Origin: Flavobacterium hercynium
GTDB taxonomy: Bacteria > Bacteroidota > Bacteroidia > Flavobacteriales > Flavobacteriaceae
Direction: 5' to 3'
Length of the DNA stretch: 64,000 bases
Assembly (NCBI RefSeq): GCF_002217285.1
Contig: NZ_MUGW01000025.1
Coordinates: 124,001 to 188,000, forward strand
Below the pieces are notes generated by a model. The model saw only the letters and a list, made by a program, of their open reading frames with translations, ran no database searches and was not told where the DNA came from. Shown piece by piece: positions 17,604 to 26,404 of this stretch; the stretch's first letter is position 1; each line of letters begins with the position of its first letter. The position numbers were made by a program, and so were the translations under genes.

Positions 17604-19436
17604 CTAAGTAATTGTCAAGGTATTTGAACGATTAGTAGATATAACCGCTTCTTTTGCTGATTTTTTTAAATCATTGTATTGGCTTTCTCTGACGATAGTT
17701 GTATTATCAATAAGAGAACTCAATTTGTCATTTTTTTTATGATCACTCTTTATCTTTTCAAAATCTGTTAAATGACTATCTCCCACTACATAACCTGTAT
17801 TCAAAGTAGCAAGTAGAGGTTTTCCATTCTGAAAATCTTCATTATTATCAGACATTCCTTTAAGTTGTGTTATAGTACGTGCAATACTAGCTACCGCATG
17901 CATTCTACTTAATACGCTTGCCTCACCACCATATTTAAGATTTGCAATATTTTTAATCAGTTGCTCACCCGGGTTTTTACTTTTTAAAGGATCATTAAAT
18001 TCATCGCTCAATAAGTTACTGATTTCTGTAATCGAAACATCAAGTAATTCCTGTAAACCTTTTTCAATATTACTTGTTGTTTCACTTATCCAGCTATCTA
18101 TGGTAGCCGGCGGTACTAAAGTACTATTAACATTATTTTCATCTGTAAGTGTAATTGATGGCGGCAAAACATGGACTCTTCCAAGTAATCCATCTGATTT
18201 TTTTAATTCAGTCCATTTATTTTGTATTGCTATTGATAATGAACCAAGTAAAGCCTCTGCATTTGCCACGCCCATCAATTCAAGTATTTGATAACCGGAT
18301 TTATTAGGGTAACCTGAATTAACAGAGGCTTTTGGTATTGAGTGATTACCTAGTGCTGAAAGCGTTCTTAAGAAAACTGCGTTATCTCTCACTTGAGGAT
18401 TTTCTATATGAGTTCTTTTATCTTTCGGTGCAATATTACTGCCAACACTTGCAGTACTTCCATATCCAATTATATAATCCTCTGCTCCCCAGCTTTTTTC
18501 ATTCCCATTAGAAATACTTTCAGCAGTAGTCATAACATTTTTCAGTCCTCCATTTGTACGCATTTGGCGCTCTAATTCAGTTTTAAAATTACCAGGCGGA
18601 ACAAAATCATTATGCTGAATAAGAGCAGCTGCCAGTTTACTTGGCTCTGAACTCATTGTCCAGCCTTTTCCAGGATTAGTGGAAAAAAAAACATCCTTCC
18701 TTACTACATTTATTTTGGGTTTACTATGAGATTCTCCTACAATTACAGAAGAGACCTTTTGCATCACAGTTTGTTGCGCTGGAGGTGTATCATTAAGTTT
18801 TTTCTTGAGCTGTACTTTATCTTTTGTAATTAACTCGCCAGCGCTTTGAGATTTTATTCCCATTAGATCTGCCTCATTTTCTAATCCTGTATCATCATTA
18901 ACACTGACTTCTCCTTTCATTTGAACAGTAGGTTTTACTCGACCTTGTTTTTGCTGTACAACATGCCATGCTTCATGAGGAAGATATTTTTCCTGCCCGG
19001 TGGATAGATGAATATCTGTTCCCTGAGCATAGGCGTGTGCATGCAACTGAGCAGGTTTATCAGAATTGTAATGCACATTTACATCACTCATTGAGTAACC
19101 AGAGAGATTTTCAATACCGTTTTTTAAATTATCAGGTAAACCTGTCTTGTTTTCTTCTTTTTCAACTGGTTCAAACTTCCCTTGCAATGTTTCTTGTATA
19201 TCTTTTTTTTGTTGAACTGTTTGAGAATTAAAATTATTAGCTATATCCTGAAGATTCTTGAGTTGCTTGACACGCGGACTATTGTTAATTGTTTCTTGTA
19301 ATCTCCTTTGCGCAATATCTTCAGGTCTGTTGTTTACAAGCTCAAAAGAAGATGCTCCATTGCTTTGCTGCTTTGGTACACTGCTGGCAGCAGCTTTACT
19401 TTCATTCTCCAATGTTTTTTCTACGCGTGTATTCAT
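17604..19436 (-). CDS. DUF4157 (eCIS-core domain) protein with putative TIKI/EreA-like toxin domain
   Basis: A 610-residue protein without signal peptide. After a polar, low-complexity N-terminus, residues about 105-170 form the DUF4157 domain, with VHYNSDKPAQL, YAQGTDIHLS and the metalloprotease-like HEAWHVVQQKQGR (H154, E155, H158). DUF4157 proteins often carry C-terminal toxin modules and associate with extracellular contractile injection systems. The ~400-residue C-terminus is not a family I know with certainty, but it has VIVGESHS (G234-x-x-H237) and YVVGDSHLTDF (G552-x-x-H555). Two GxxH motifs near the ends are the hallmark of the TIKI/EreA/ChaN/PMT-toxin superfamily. I infer an effector or polymorphic toxin. 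No sheath, tube or immunity gene was recognised nearby; transcription appears monocistronic. Confidence 0.65.
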   Translation of the reverse strand: MNTRVEKTLENESKAAASSVPKQQSNGASSFELVNNRPEDIAQRRLQETINNSPRVKQLKNLQDIANNFNSQTVQQKKDIQETLQGKFEPVEKEENKTGLPDNLKNGIENLSGYSMSDVNVHYNSDKPAQLHAHAYAQGTDIHLSTGQEKYLPHEAWHVVQQKQGRVKPTVQMKGEVSVNDDTGLENEADLMGIKSQSAGELITKDKVQLKKKLNDTPPAQQTVMQKVSSVIVGESHSKPKINVVRKDVFFSTNPGKGWTMSSEPSKLAAALIQHNDFVPPGNFKTELERQMRTNGGLKNVMTTAESISNGNEKSWGAEDYIIGYGSTASVGSNIAPKDKRTHIENPQVRDNAVFLRTLSALGNHSIPKASVNSGYPNKSGYQILELMGVANAEALLGSLSIAIQNKWTELKKSDGLLGRVHVLPPSITLTDENNVNSTLVPPATIDSWISETTSNIEKGLQELLDVSITEISNLLSDEFNDPLKSKNPGEQLIKNIANLKYGGEASVLSRMHAVASIARTITQLKGMSDNNEDFQNGKPLLATLNTGYVVGDSHLTDFEKIKSDHKKNDKLSSLIDNTTIVRESQYNDLKKSAKEAVISTNRSNTLTIT

Positions 19437-19844
19437 TGTATAATGTTATCTTTAAATTAATTATATATGACAAAATCGCTAAAATTCTATTTATTTATGG
19501 ATACTATATATTGAAAAAGCAATTAAAATAAATGCCAAATAGCTACTTAACAAAAAATCAAATTGATTTATAATTTATTAAGATACTAAAAGTATAAAAT
19601 AGTATTCTAATTTTAACAAGTATATATACCTTTTTTTGTTTTAATAAAGGAGAGTCTATGAAAAATAAATATATTTGAGTTAAATTTCGATTTTCACCTT
19701 ATTAGAAAGTATAAGAACCTATTAAAAACTATTTAGTGCAGTTTACAATTTTTAAGAAAATAATAAATCCATTAAAATATCTAATTCAAAAAAATCACAC
19801 GAACGAACTAACGATTCATAATTCATAACTAAATCAAAAATATT
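19437..19844. other. AT-rich divergent intergenic region
   Basis: No gene, RNA or clear repeat is seen between the divergent DUF4157 gene and the DUF4861 gene. The region is very AT-rich and must hold both promoters. No operator with a central CG palindrome like those at 62055 and 62196 is present. Confidence 0.6.
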
Positions 19845-21014
19845 TTGAAAAAACACCTTTTACTAACCGCCCTCCTGGCAAGTAGTTTTGCTGTTCAGTC
19901 TCAAACCAAAACAATCACTGTAACCAATTCTCTTGCTATCGACCGTGAATTCGAAACTATAGAACTTACCAAAAAATCTTTAGGATTACCTGCCACAGTA
20001 AAACTGGAGAACTATGCTGTTAAAGAAGCAAAAAATGATGTAGTACTAGAAACTCAGGCTGTCGACAATGATGGTGATGGCATTATGGACGTACTTTTGT
20101 TTCAACCAAAAATAAGTGCTTCTTCGCAAAAAGATTTCGAAATTGTATTAACTCCAAATACTGCAGTTTCTCAGGATATAAAATGCTATTCACGCTTTGT
20201 TCCGGAACGCACAGACGATTATGCATGGGAAAACAATAAAGTTGCTTTTAGAACTTATGGTCCTGTAGCACAAAAAATGGTTGAAGACAAAATTGAAGGC
20301 GGAACACTAACCAGCGGTATTGACGCCTGGCTAAAAAGAGTTGAATATCCGATCATTAATAAATGGTACGAAAAAATGACCTCAGGAAAAGGAACCTACC
20401 ACAAAGATACTGGTGAAGGACTTGATAATTATGCTGTTGGAGATAGTCGCGGAATTGGTGGAATTGCCGTAAAAATCGATAACAAATATTATTTTTCTAA
20501 AAATTTCATAAGCTGGAAAACGATTACTTCGGGTCCTATCAGAACCAGTTTTGTTTTAACCTATGCCGATTGGGATGCTAATGGTAATAAAATAACCGAA
20601 TCAAAACACATTAGCCTTGATTACGGAAGCTATCTTTCACGCTTTGAAATAGCCATTACAGGCGCAAAAACAATCTCTGCCGGGATAACACTTCATGATA
20701 AAAAAGGACAAACAGGAAACAATATCAAAGAAGGTTGGCTAAGCTATTGGGAACCTCTGGATGATTCTGAATTGGGTACCGGAATTGTTGCTTCAAAAGG
20801 AACAATGCCTACTTTTGATAACTATGTTACCGAACAAAAAGAACTTAGTAATTTATACGGAAACATTATTGTAAAAAACAATAAGGCGGTTTATTATGCC
20901 GGTTTTGGATGGAAAAAAGGAAGTCCGTTTCAGACCAAACAGGAATGGGAAGCTTATTTAAGTACTTTTGCCAGTAAAATCAATAATCCGCTTAGCGTGA
21001 AGATTAAAAAATGA
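19845..21014 (+). CDS. DUF4861 family secreted protein (uronate/pectin-associated)
   Basis: A 389-residue exported protein. The start is a TTG codon giving MKKHLLLTALLASSFAVQSQ, a clear signal peptide; no in-frame ATG would preserve it. The rest is a beta-rich DUF4861 domain with conserved blocks such as DNDGDGIMDVLLFQ, YAWENNKVAFRTYGP and HKDTGEGLDNYAVG. DUF4861 proteins are found in polysaccharide loci for uronate-containing glycans; their activity is not something I can state. It starts a plus-strand run with YhcH/YjgK-type and SDR genes. It is a paralogue of the protein at 53564-54529 in the pectin locus, sharing GxGxGxxxxD-type and WISYWEP-like elements only partly, so the two probably act on different substrates. 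Confidence 0.8.
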   Translation: MKKHLLLTALLASSFAVQSQTKTITVTNSLAIDREFETIELTKKSLGLPATVKLENYAVKEAKNDVVLETQAVDNDGDGIMDVLLFQPKISASSQKDFEIVLTPNTAVSQDIKCYSRFVPERTDDYAWENNKVAFRTYGPVAQKMVEDKIEGGTLTSGIDAWLKRVEYPIINKWYEKMTSGKGTYHKDTGEGLDNYAVGDSRGIGGIAVKIDNKYYFSKNFISWKTITSGPIRTSFVLTYADWDANGNKITESKHISLDYGSYLSRFEIAITGAKTISAGITLHDKKGQTGNNIKEGWLSYWEPLDDSELGTGIVASKGTMPTFDNYVTEQKELSNLYGNIIVKNNKAVYYAGFGWKKGSPFQTKQEWEAYLSTFASKINNPLSVKIKK

Positions 21015-21068
21015 TTTTCTTTACCCTTTAAAATTCAAAATCAATAACTAAAAACAAAATAGAATAAG

Positions 21069-21518
21069 ATGATCGTAGATTCATTACACAATGCTTCAAA
21101 ATATTACAGCTTACATCCCAACTTCAAAAAAGCTTTTGATTACGTAAACCAAAATGACATTTCTCAGCTCGAAGACGGTGCCATTGAAATAGGTGAAGGT
21201 TTAAAACTTATTGCCATTTCAGGTCAAGGCTCGACTAAAGAAGAAAGTATTAAGGGGTTTGAATGTCATGATAAAAACATTGATATTCAAATTTCGATAC
21301 AAGGACCTGAAACATTTGCATGGAAACCAAGAGAAAAATGCGTCAATCCAAACGGAACTTACAGCGACGAAAGAGACGTTCGTTTTTTTCATGACAAACC
21401 AGATACATTTTTTGAATTACAGGAAAAACAATTCGCTATTCTTTTCCCGGAAGACGTTCACTCTGCAATGATCGGTGAAGGAGCGCTTAGAAAAATTGTG
21501 ATTAAAGTTGCGGTTTAA
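21069..21518 (+). CDS. YhcH/YjgK/YiaL family (DUF386) protein
   Basis: A 149-residue cytoplasmic cupin-fold protein. The conserved pattern includes ECHDKNIDIQISIQGPE near residues 65-80 and the C-terminal FFELQEKQFAILFPEDVHSAM, where H66, D71 and H-containing C-terminal positions would bind metal. Members such as YiaL, YhcH and TabA occur in sugar-acid and sialic acid operons and are proposed to act as anomerases or lyases on sugar acids. It lies 54 bases after the DUF4861 gene and before an SDR gene, supporting a uronate breakdown role. Confidence 0.85.
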   Translation: MIVDSLHNASKYYSLHPNFKKAFDYVNQNDISQLEDGAIEIGEGLKLIAISGQGSTKEESIKGFECHDKNIDIQISIQGPETFAWKPREKCVNPNGTYSDERDVRFFHDKPDTFFELQEKQFAILFPEDVHSAMIGEGALRKIVIKVAV

Positions 21519-21692
21519 TTTAATGATTGAAAGATTGAATAATTGAAAGATTCTAATGGGAAATTCTTAGTTCTTAGTTCTTTAAATTTTTCAATAATTA
21601 AATCTTTTAATTTAAAATAACAACGATCTAAGAAAGTCTAACGATCTAAAAATCTAAGAAGTCTAAAAAAGTCTAAGCAAGTCTAAAAAAAA
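21519..21692 (+). repeat. Simple-repeat spacer with AGTCTAA and ATTGAAAG units
   Basis: The 174 bases between the DUF386 and SDR genes contain direct repeats of ATTGAAAGATT (about 21526-21552) and then a run of at least five AGTCTAA-like heptads, some spelled ATCTAA (about 21630-21690), ending right at the SDR start. A partly complementary AATTAAATCTTTTAATT tract lies between them. This is probably a lineage-specific intergenic repeat rather than a gene. Confidence 0.6.
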
Positions 21693-22505
21693 ATGAATTC
21701 AATATTTAACTTAGAAGGAAAAATTGCCTTAATTACTGGTGGTGCTGGTGTGTTGGGAAGCAGTTTTGCTCATGTTCTTGCCAAGCATGGCGTTGTTACC
21801 GGAATTGTTTCGCAATCAATAGATAAAGCAAATAAAATTGTTGCAGCAATAGAAAGCAATGGCGGAAAAGCTTTTGCAATACAGGCAAACGTATTAAAAA
21901 AAGAAGACCTTGAAAAAGCAAAATCTTTTATCATCGAAAAATACGGTCGGTTAGATATACTTATCAATGCTGCAGGAGGAAATATGCCGGGTGCAACGAT
22001 TGCTCCTGATCAGGCTATTTATGATTTACAAGTAGAATCTTTGCAACAGGTAGTTGACCTTAATATTATTGGAACGATGTTACCTTCTCAGGTTTTCTCT
22101 GAACTATTCGCTCAGCAAAAAGAAGGTATTATCATTAACATCTCTTCAGCAACGGCAGAAAGACCTTTAACAAGAGTAGTTGGTTATTCTGCCTCTAAAG
22201 CAGCGATTGATAATTTCACAAAGTGGATGTCGGTTGAACTGGCTACAAAATATGGCGAAGGAATCAGAGTAAATGCAATTTCTCCGGGCTTCTTTATTGG
22301 AGAACAAAATAGGTCTTTATTACTTACTCCCGAAGGAAAACTAACACCACGAGGTGAAAAAATCATAGAATCTACTCCAATGAAAAGATTTGGAACTCCT
22401 GAAGACATCGAAGGTACATTACTATTTTTATGTAGCGACATGTCTAAGTTTGTTACCGGAACGATTATTAAAATCGATGGAGGGTTTTCTGCCTCAAGCA
22501 TCTAA
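21693..22505 (+). CDS. SDR family oxidoreductase, probable D-mannonate/uronate oxidoreductase
   Basis: A 270-residue cytoplasmic NAD(P)-dependent dehydrogenase. The nucleotide-binding motif TGGAGVLGSSFA (about 15-26), the structural NAAGG (about 91-95), a catalytic Ser in INISSATAE, YSASK (Y-x-x-x-K) and a C-terminal IKIDGGFSAS are all present, so it should be an active classical SDR. The insertion after NAAGGNMPGATI and the alignment of the C-terminus (SPGFFIGEQNRSLL) are typical of SDR proteins annotated as D-mannonate oxidoreductase, which reduce fructuronate. Its neighbours (DUF4861, DUF386) agree with uronate catabolism. The exact substrate is inferred. Confidence 0.8.
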   Translation: MNSIFNLEGKIALITGGAGVLGSSFAHVLAKHGVVTGIVSQSIDKANKIVAAIESNGGKAFAIQANVLKKEDLEKAKSFIIEKYGRLDILINAAGGNMPGATIAPDQAIYDLQVESLQQVVDLNIIGTMLPSQVFSELFAQQKEGIIINISSATAERPLTRVVGYSASKAAIDNFTKWMSVELATKYGEGIRVNAISPGFFIGEQNRSLLLTPEGKLTPRGEKIIESTPMKRFGTPEDIEGTLLFLCSDMSKFVTGTIIKIDGGFSASSI

Positions 22506-22604
22506 TTAGCAACTTGAATTAATATACAAAAAAGAGCAGGAATTGTATGATTTCTCTTTATTATTCTCTTACTTTGTATGAACTCACAAAAAAAATTATA
22601 TCAT

Positions 22605-23165
22605 ATGAAAAAATTTAGTTTACTGGCAATTACTTTATTACTTGCCTTTTCAGTTAATGCTCAAGACGTTAAATTTGCTCCGCTTGACGCTAGTCCGGTT
22701 GATATTGCATATTTCCCAAATAAAGCAGTAAAATTCAAAAAAACAGATAATCCTTCACCTTCTGTCAAAGTTATCTATGCAAGACCTTCTGTTAAGGGAC
22801 GTGAGATTTTTGGAAAATTAATTCCGTTTGGTGAAGTATGGCGCGTTGGTGCTAACGAAAATACAGAAATCAAATTCTACAAACCTGTTACGATCAATGG
22901 TGTTGCTGTTGCAGCGGGAACGTACAGCTTATTTGCTATTCCTGAAAAAGATAAATGGACAATCATTATCAACAAAGAACTTGATTTATGGGGCGGATAC
23001 GCTTACGATGAAAGTAAAGATGTTGTAAAAATCACGGTTCCGGTTAAACCTGTATCAGCAGTAATTGAAGCTTTGTCTATTGCTTTTACTTCTAAAGGTG
23101 ATGTAACAAATTTGGTTATTGGATGGGACAAAACAACTGTTGAAGTACCGATCACTATTAAATAG
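22605..23165 (+). CDS. DUF2911 domain secreted protein
   Basis: An exported protein of 186 residues with signal peptide MKKFSLLAITLLLAFSVNAQ and a DUF2911 domain (about 50-180) including ARPSVKGREIFGKLIPFGEVW, AGTYSLFAIP and WGGYAYDESKDVVKI. Domain function is unknown to me; members are common in Bacteroidota. The ATG at 22605 is preferred over one at 22578 because only it places the signal peptide at the N-terminus. A strong terminator follows, so the plus-strand run that begins at 19845 ends here. Confidence 0.82.
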   Translation: MKKFSLLAITLLLAFSVNAQDVKFAPLDASPVDIAYFPNKAVKFKKTDNPSPSVKVIYARPSVKGREIFGKLIPFGEVWRVGANENTEIKFYKPVTINGVAVAAGTYSLFAIPEKDKWTIIINKELDLWGGYAYDESKDVVKITVPVKPVSAVIEALSIAFTSKGDVTNLVIGWDKTTVEVPITIK

Positions 23166-23187
23166 ATTTTTAGATTTTTAGATTCAC

Positions 23188-23215
23188 AAAAAAAACTCCT
23201 TGCGGAGTTTTTTTT
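23188..23215. terminator. Bidirectional terminator
   Basis: A 12-bp perfect stem AAAAAAAACTCC (23188-23199) / GGAGTTTTTTTT (23204-23215) with a TTGC tetraloop. It lies between the convergent DUF2911 gene and the molybdopterin subunit gene and has T runs on both strands. Confidence 0.9.
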
Positions 23216-23219
23216 GTTT

Positions 23220-25415
23220 TTATGCGATTGGTTCTAAAATTTTATCTAAAGTAATGGGCAGATTTCTAACTCGTTTTCCTGTGGCATTAAAAACGGCGTT
23301 TGCGATTGCGGGTGCCATTCCTACTAAGGCCGTTTCACCAAGGCCTTTTGTTCCCATTGGATTACTGATAGGATCTTTTTTATTGACAAAAAATACTTCT
23401 TGTTTTTCTATATCTGCATTTACCGGTACATGATAATCGGCAAAATTATTATTTATCGGACGACCAAAACGGTGATCAATTTCTAATGATTCCATCAATC
23501 CCATTCCAATACCGCCAACGGCTCCTCCGTACATTTGTCCCGCAGACGTTTTTTGGTTAATTACGGTTCCAATATCGGCACAGGAAACGACATGCGCCAA
23601 TCTGATTTTCCCCAAATTAGGATTTACCAACACTTTTACAAAATGTACAGAAAAAGAGTAAATAGAATATTTTTTGGCTTCTTCTGATCCTTTTGATTCA
23701 TTCTCTACCGACAATTCATCTAATTGATTTGTGCCAAATAAAGCCTGAAGTGTTATTGTTTTTTTACTATCTTTTTTAGATGTAATCGTTCCGTTTGCAA
23801 AAGCAAGATCAGTAATAGGTACACCTTTAAAGGTTTTGTTTTCAGCAGCCAATCCCAAAGCTTTACTTACCAACAAATTACAAGCATCATGAACCGCAGA
23901 TCCTACGGAAGATGTTGTGGCAGAACCTCCTTGTGTTGGTCCTTTCGGAAGTCCGCTTCTACCCATTTCAATAACTACATTTTCAGAAGGTATTCCGGTT
24001 ATTTCGGCTCCAATTGCAGTCATCATCGTTGCTGTTCCGGGTCCCATATCGTTTACACTACATTGCAATACCAAAGAACCATCTGCTGAAAATTTTGCTT
24101 TTACCGCTGTAGCATTTCTAAAAGATCCAAAAGTTCCGGTTCCCATTCCGTATCCTACAAACCAATCTCCTTCTTTAACGGATCCAGGTTTATTTTTACG
24201 GTTTTTCCAGCCAATTCTTTCCATTCCGGCATCATAACATTCCAAAAGATATTTACTGCTCCATGGTTTGTTTAGTTCAGGATCTTTATCAGCGTGATTT
24301 TGTTTTCTAAAATCAATAGGATCTAAATTCAATTTATGCGCTAATTCATCTATAGCGCTTTCTAAAGCAAATGAACCTGTAGCTTCTCCCGGACCACGCA
24401 TCCAGATAGGTGTACAAGTATCTGTTTCTACAATTTTGTAACGTGTAGAAACATTTGCACAATCGTACATAAAGCGTGACATGTTTACGGTAGCTTCTGT
24501 AAAATCTTCATAGTTGGAAGTTTGTGCCACCGCTTCGTGTGTTAAACCGGTAAGCTTTCCTTCCTTGGTAGCTCCTAAACCCATTTTTTGAATGGTATAC
24601 GGACGTGATCCTACGTTGGTAAACATTTGCTCACGATGTAACACTAACTTTACAGGACGTCCAATCTTTTTGGATCCTATTAGCGCCGCAATTTCATAGG
24701 GCCAGGTATGCAATCCCATTCCGAATGCTCCACCCAGATATTCTGAGTGCACCTCAACATTTTCCGGTGCAATGCCAAAAACATTTCCAACACTTTTTCT
24801 AGTGCCTTCAACACCTTGACTTTTTGTGTATAAAATGGGTTTATTTCCTTCCCATTTAGCAATTATATTCGCTAATTCCATTGGATTATGAACTTCCGTC
24901 GGAATGATATATTCTTCTTCTAAAAAAACTTCAGCATTTTTATAACCATCTTCAATACCACGATTATAATCTTTGGCACGTTCTGGAGTTTTTCCTTTCT
25001 CCTTTACTTTCTGAAGTTCTGTAGTATGTTCTTCTTTAAGGTATTCTGCTTTAATTAGACTTGCTGCATATTGCATACGCTCAAAAGTATCAGCAATCAC
25101 TAAAGCAATAGGCTGATCGTAATAACGAATTGTATCGTCTTTGAAGATTTGAAGCGGCTGTCCTAAATTACCACGCTCCTTTGGATGCTCGTAACCAGCG
25201 GGTTTATCTACATTTAGGTGCGTAATTACAGCTAATACTCCCGGAGCCCACTCTGCTTTTTTAGTATCTATTGATTTAATACGTCCTTTTGCAATGGTAC
25301 TTCCAACCAAAAAAGCATACGCCACATTTGGCGTTTTATACTCTGCCGAATAAGTAGCGGTTCCTGTAACTTTGGCAAATCCGTCAACTCTGTTTATATT
25401 ACTTGTCTTGCTCAT
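23220..25415 (-). CDS. Molybdopterin-binding subunit of a PaoABC-type aldehyde/xanthine dehydrogenase
   Basis: A 731-residue large subunit of the xanthine oxidase family. It starts with the a/b hammerhead domain (RVDGFAKVTGTATYSAEY, about 8-130) and continues into the molybdenum-binding region with GGAFGMG, RGPGEA and the C-terminal GTKGLGETALVG, whose E694 is the base of these enzymes. It binds the molybdenum cofactor and oxidises aldehydes or N-heterocycles. It is the last gene of a minus-strand unit that runs from the Tat-exported [2Fe-2S] subunit through the FAD subunit to this one, 8 bases apart. It has no signal of its own, as expected for partners that are co-exported. Confidence 0.88.
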   Translation of the reverse strand: MSKTSNINRVDGFAKVTGTATYSAEYKTPNVAYAFLVGSTIAKGRIKSIDTKKAEWAPGVLAVITHLNVDKPAGYEHPKERGNLGQPLQIFKDDTIRYYDQPIALVIADTFERMQYAASLIKAEYLKEEHTTELQKVKEKGKTPERAKDYNRGIEDGYKNAEVFLEEEYIIPTEVHNPMELANIIAKWEGNKPILYTKSQGVEGTRKSVGNVFGIAPENVEVHSEYLGGAFGMGLHTWPYEIAALIGSKKIGRPVKLVLHREQMFTNVGSRPYTIQKMGLGATKEGKLTGLTHEAVAQTSNYEDFTEATVNMSRFMYDCANVSTRYKIVETDTCTPIWMRGPGEATGSFALESAIDELAHKLNLDPIDFRKQNHADKDPELNKPWSSKYLLECYDAGMERIGWKNRKNKPGSVKEGDWFVGYGMGTGTFGSFRNATAVKAKFSADGSLVLQCSVNDMGPGTATMMTAIGAEITGIPSENVVIEMGRSGLPKGPTQGGSATTSSVGSAVHDACNLLVSKALGLAAENKTFKGVPITDLAFANGTITSKKDSKKTITLQALFGTNQLDELSVENESKGSEEAKKYSIYSFSVHFVKVLVNPNLGKIRLAHVVSCADIGTVINQKTSAGQMYGGAVGGIGMGLMESLEIDHRFGRPINNNFADYHVPVNADIEKQEVFFVNKKDPISNPMGTKGLGETALVGMAPAIANAVFNATGKRVRNLPITLDKILEPIA

Positions 25416-25423
25416 AATTTTAC

Positions 25424-26404
25424 TTATTTAGCGGCTGCTATCGTTAAGGCTTCTGTAATCGAGTTTGGTCCAAGAGTAAGTTTAAAATCATTATCACCGA
25501 AACTTCTGGCACCTTTCATGGCTAAAGTGGCTGCTTGTTTAAAAGTTGCTTCCGAAACTGTTTTGCCTTTTAGAAATTGTTCTGCTTCTAAAAGTCGCCA
25601 CGGTTTATGCGCTACTCCGCCCATTGCTAGCCTTGCTTCACTTATAATATTGTTTTTGATGTCTAAACCTACCGCCACAGAAACTAATGCAAAAGCATAA
25701 CTTGTTCTGTCACGTACTTTTAGATAATGAATGTTTTTAGTAAAATTATTATTCGGAATTTCAATTGAAGTGATGATTTCTTTGTTTTCCAGCGTATTAT
25801 CTTTTTCAGGTGTATTTCCCGGAAGACGGTGAAAATCTGTAAACTTTATTTCTCTTTTCCCTTTTGGCCCTTCAACAAATACTTTTGCATCTAATGCCGC
25901 TAAAGCGATACACATATCACTAGGATGAACGGCAATACAACTATCTGAAGCTCCAAAAATGGCATGCATTCTGTTTGATCCTCCAATGGCTCCGCATCCG
26001 CTTTTAGGAACGCGTTTATTGCATGGCATATCAGTATTATAAAAATAAGAACAACGCGTACGCTGTAACATATTTCCTCCTACTGTAGCCATGTGCCTGA
26101 TTTGTTGTGATGCTCCGGCTGCTAAAGCCAATGCCAATAATGGATATTTTTCTTTTATAACTTCATCTTCGGCAACCTGACTATTTTTAGCCAATGCGCC
26201 AATGGTTACTTTTCCGGTAAGAAATTCAATTTTCTTTAAATCAATACCGTTGATATCAATTAACTTGTCTGGAGCGACAACATTTTTTTTCATTAAATCC
26301 ACCAAATTGGTACCACCGGCAATAAACGCGGCTGAACTTTCTTTAGCAATACTGGAAACGGCTGAATTTGAGGATAAGGCTCTGATTATTTGAAAGTTTT
26401 TCAT
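25424..26404 (-). CDS. FAD-binding subunit with extra cysteine cluster (PaoB-like)
   Basis: A 326-residue flavoprotein subunit. The N-terminal FAD-binding part has AAFIAGGTNLVDLMKKNV (about 26-43) and later the typical ATVGGNMLQRTRC. At about residues 115-140 it has cysteines spaced as in RTRCSYFYNTDMPCNKRVPKSGCG, matching the extra [4Fe-4S] insert of PaoB/YagS rather than cytoplasmic XdhB. The C-terminal CO dehydrogenase flavoprotein domain follows (RLAMGGVAHKPWR). It overlaps the upstream Fe-S gene by ATGA, indicating translational coupling. It passes electrons from the molybdenum centre onwards. Confidence 0.87.
   Translation of the reverse strand: MKNFQIIRALSSNSAVSSIAKESSAAFIAGGTNLVDLMKKNVVAPDKLIDINGIDLKKIEFLTGKVTIGALAKNSQVAEDEVIKEKYPLLALALAAGASQQIRHMATVGGNMLQRTRCSYFYNTDMPCNKRVPKSGCGAIGGSNRMHAIFGASDSCIAVHPSDMCIALAALDAKVFVEGPKGKREIKFTDFHRLPGNTPEKDNTLENKEIITSIEIPNNNFTKNIHYLKVRDRTSYAFALVSVAVGLDIKNNIISEARLAMGGVAHKPWRLLEAEQFLKGKTVSEATFKQAATLAMKGARSFGDNDFKLTLGPNSITEALTIAAAK

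Noticed and set aside
17604..19436. A full contractile injection system nearby
   Set aside because: Only the DUF4157 protein was found; no sheath, tube, baseplate or AAA ATPase gene is present in the window.
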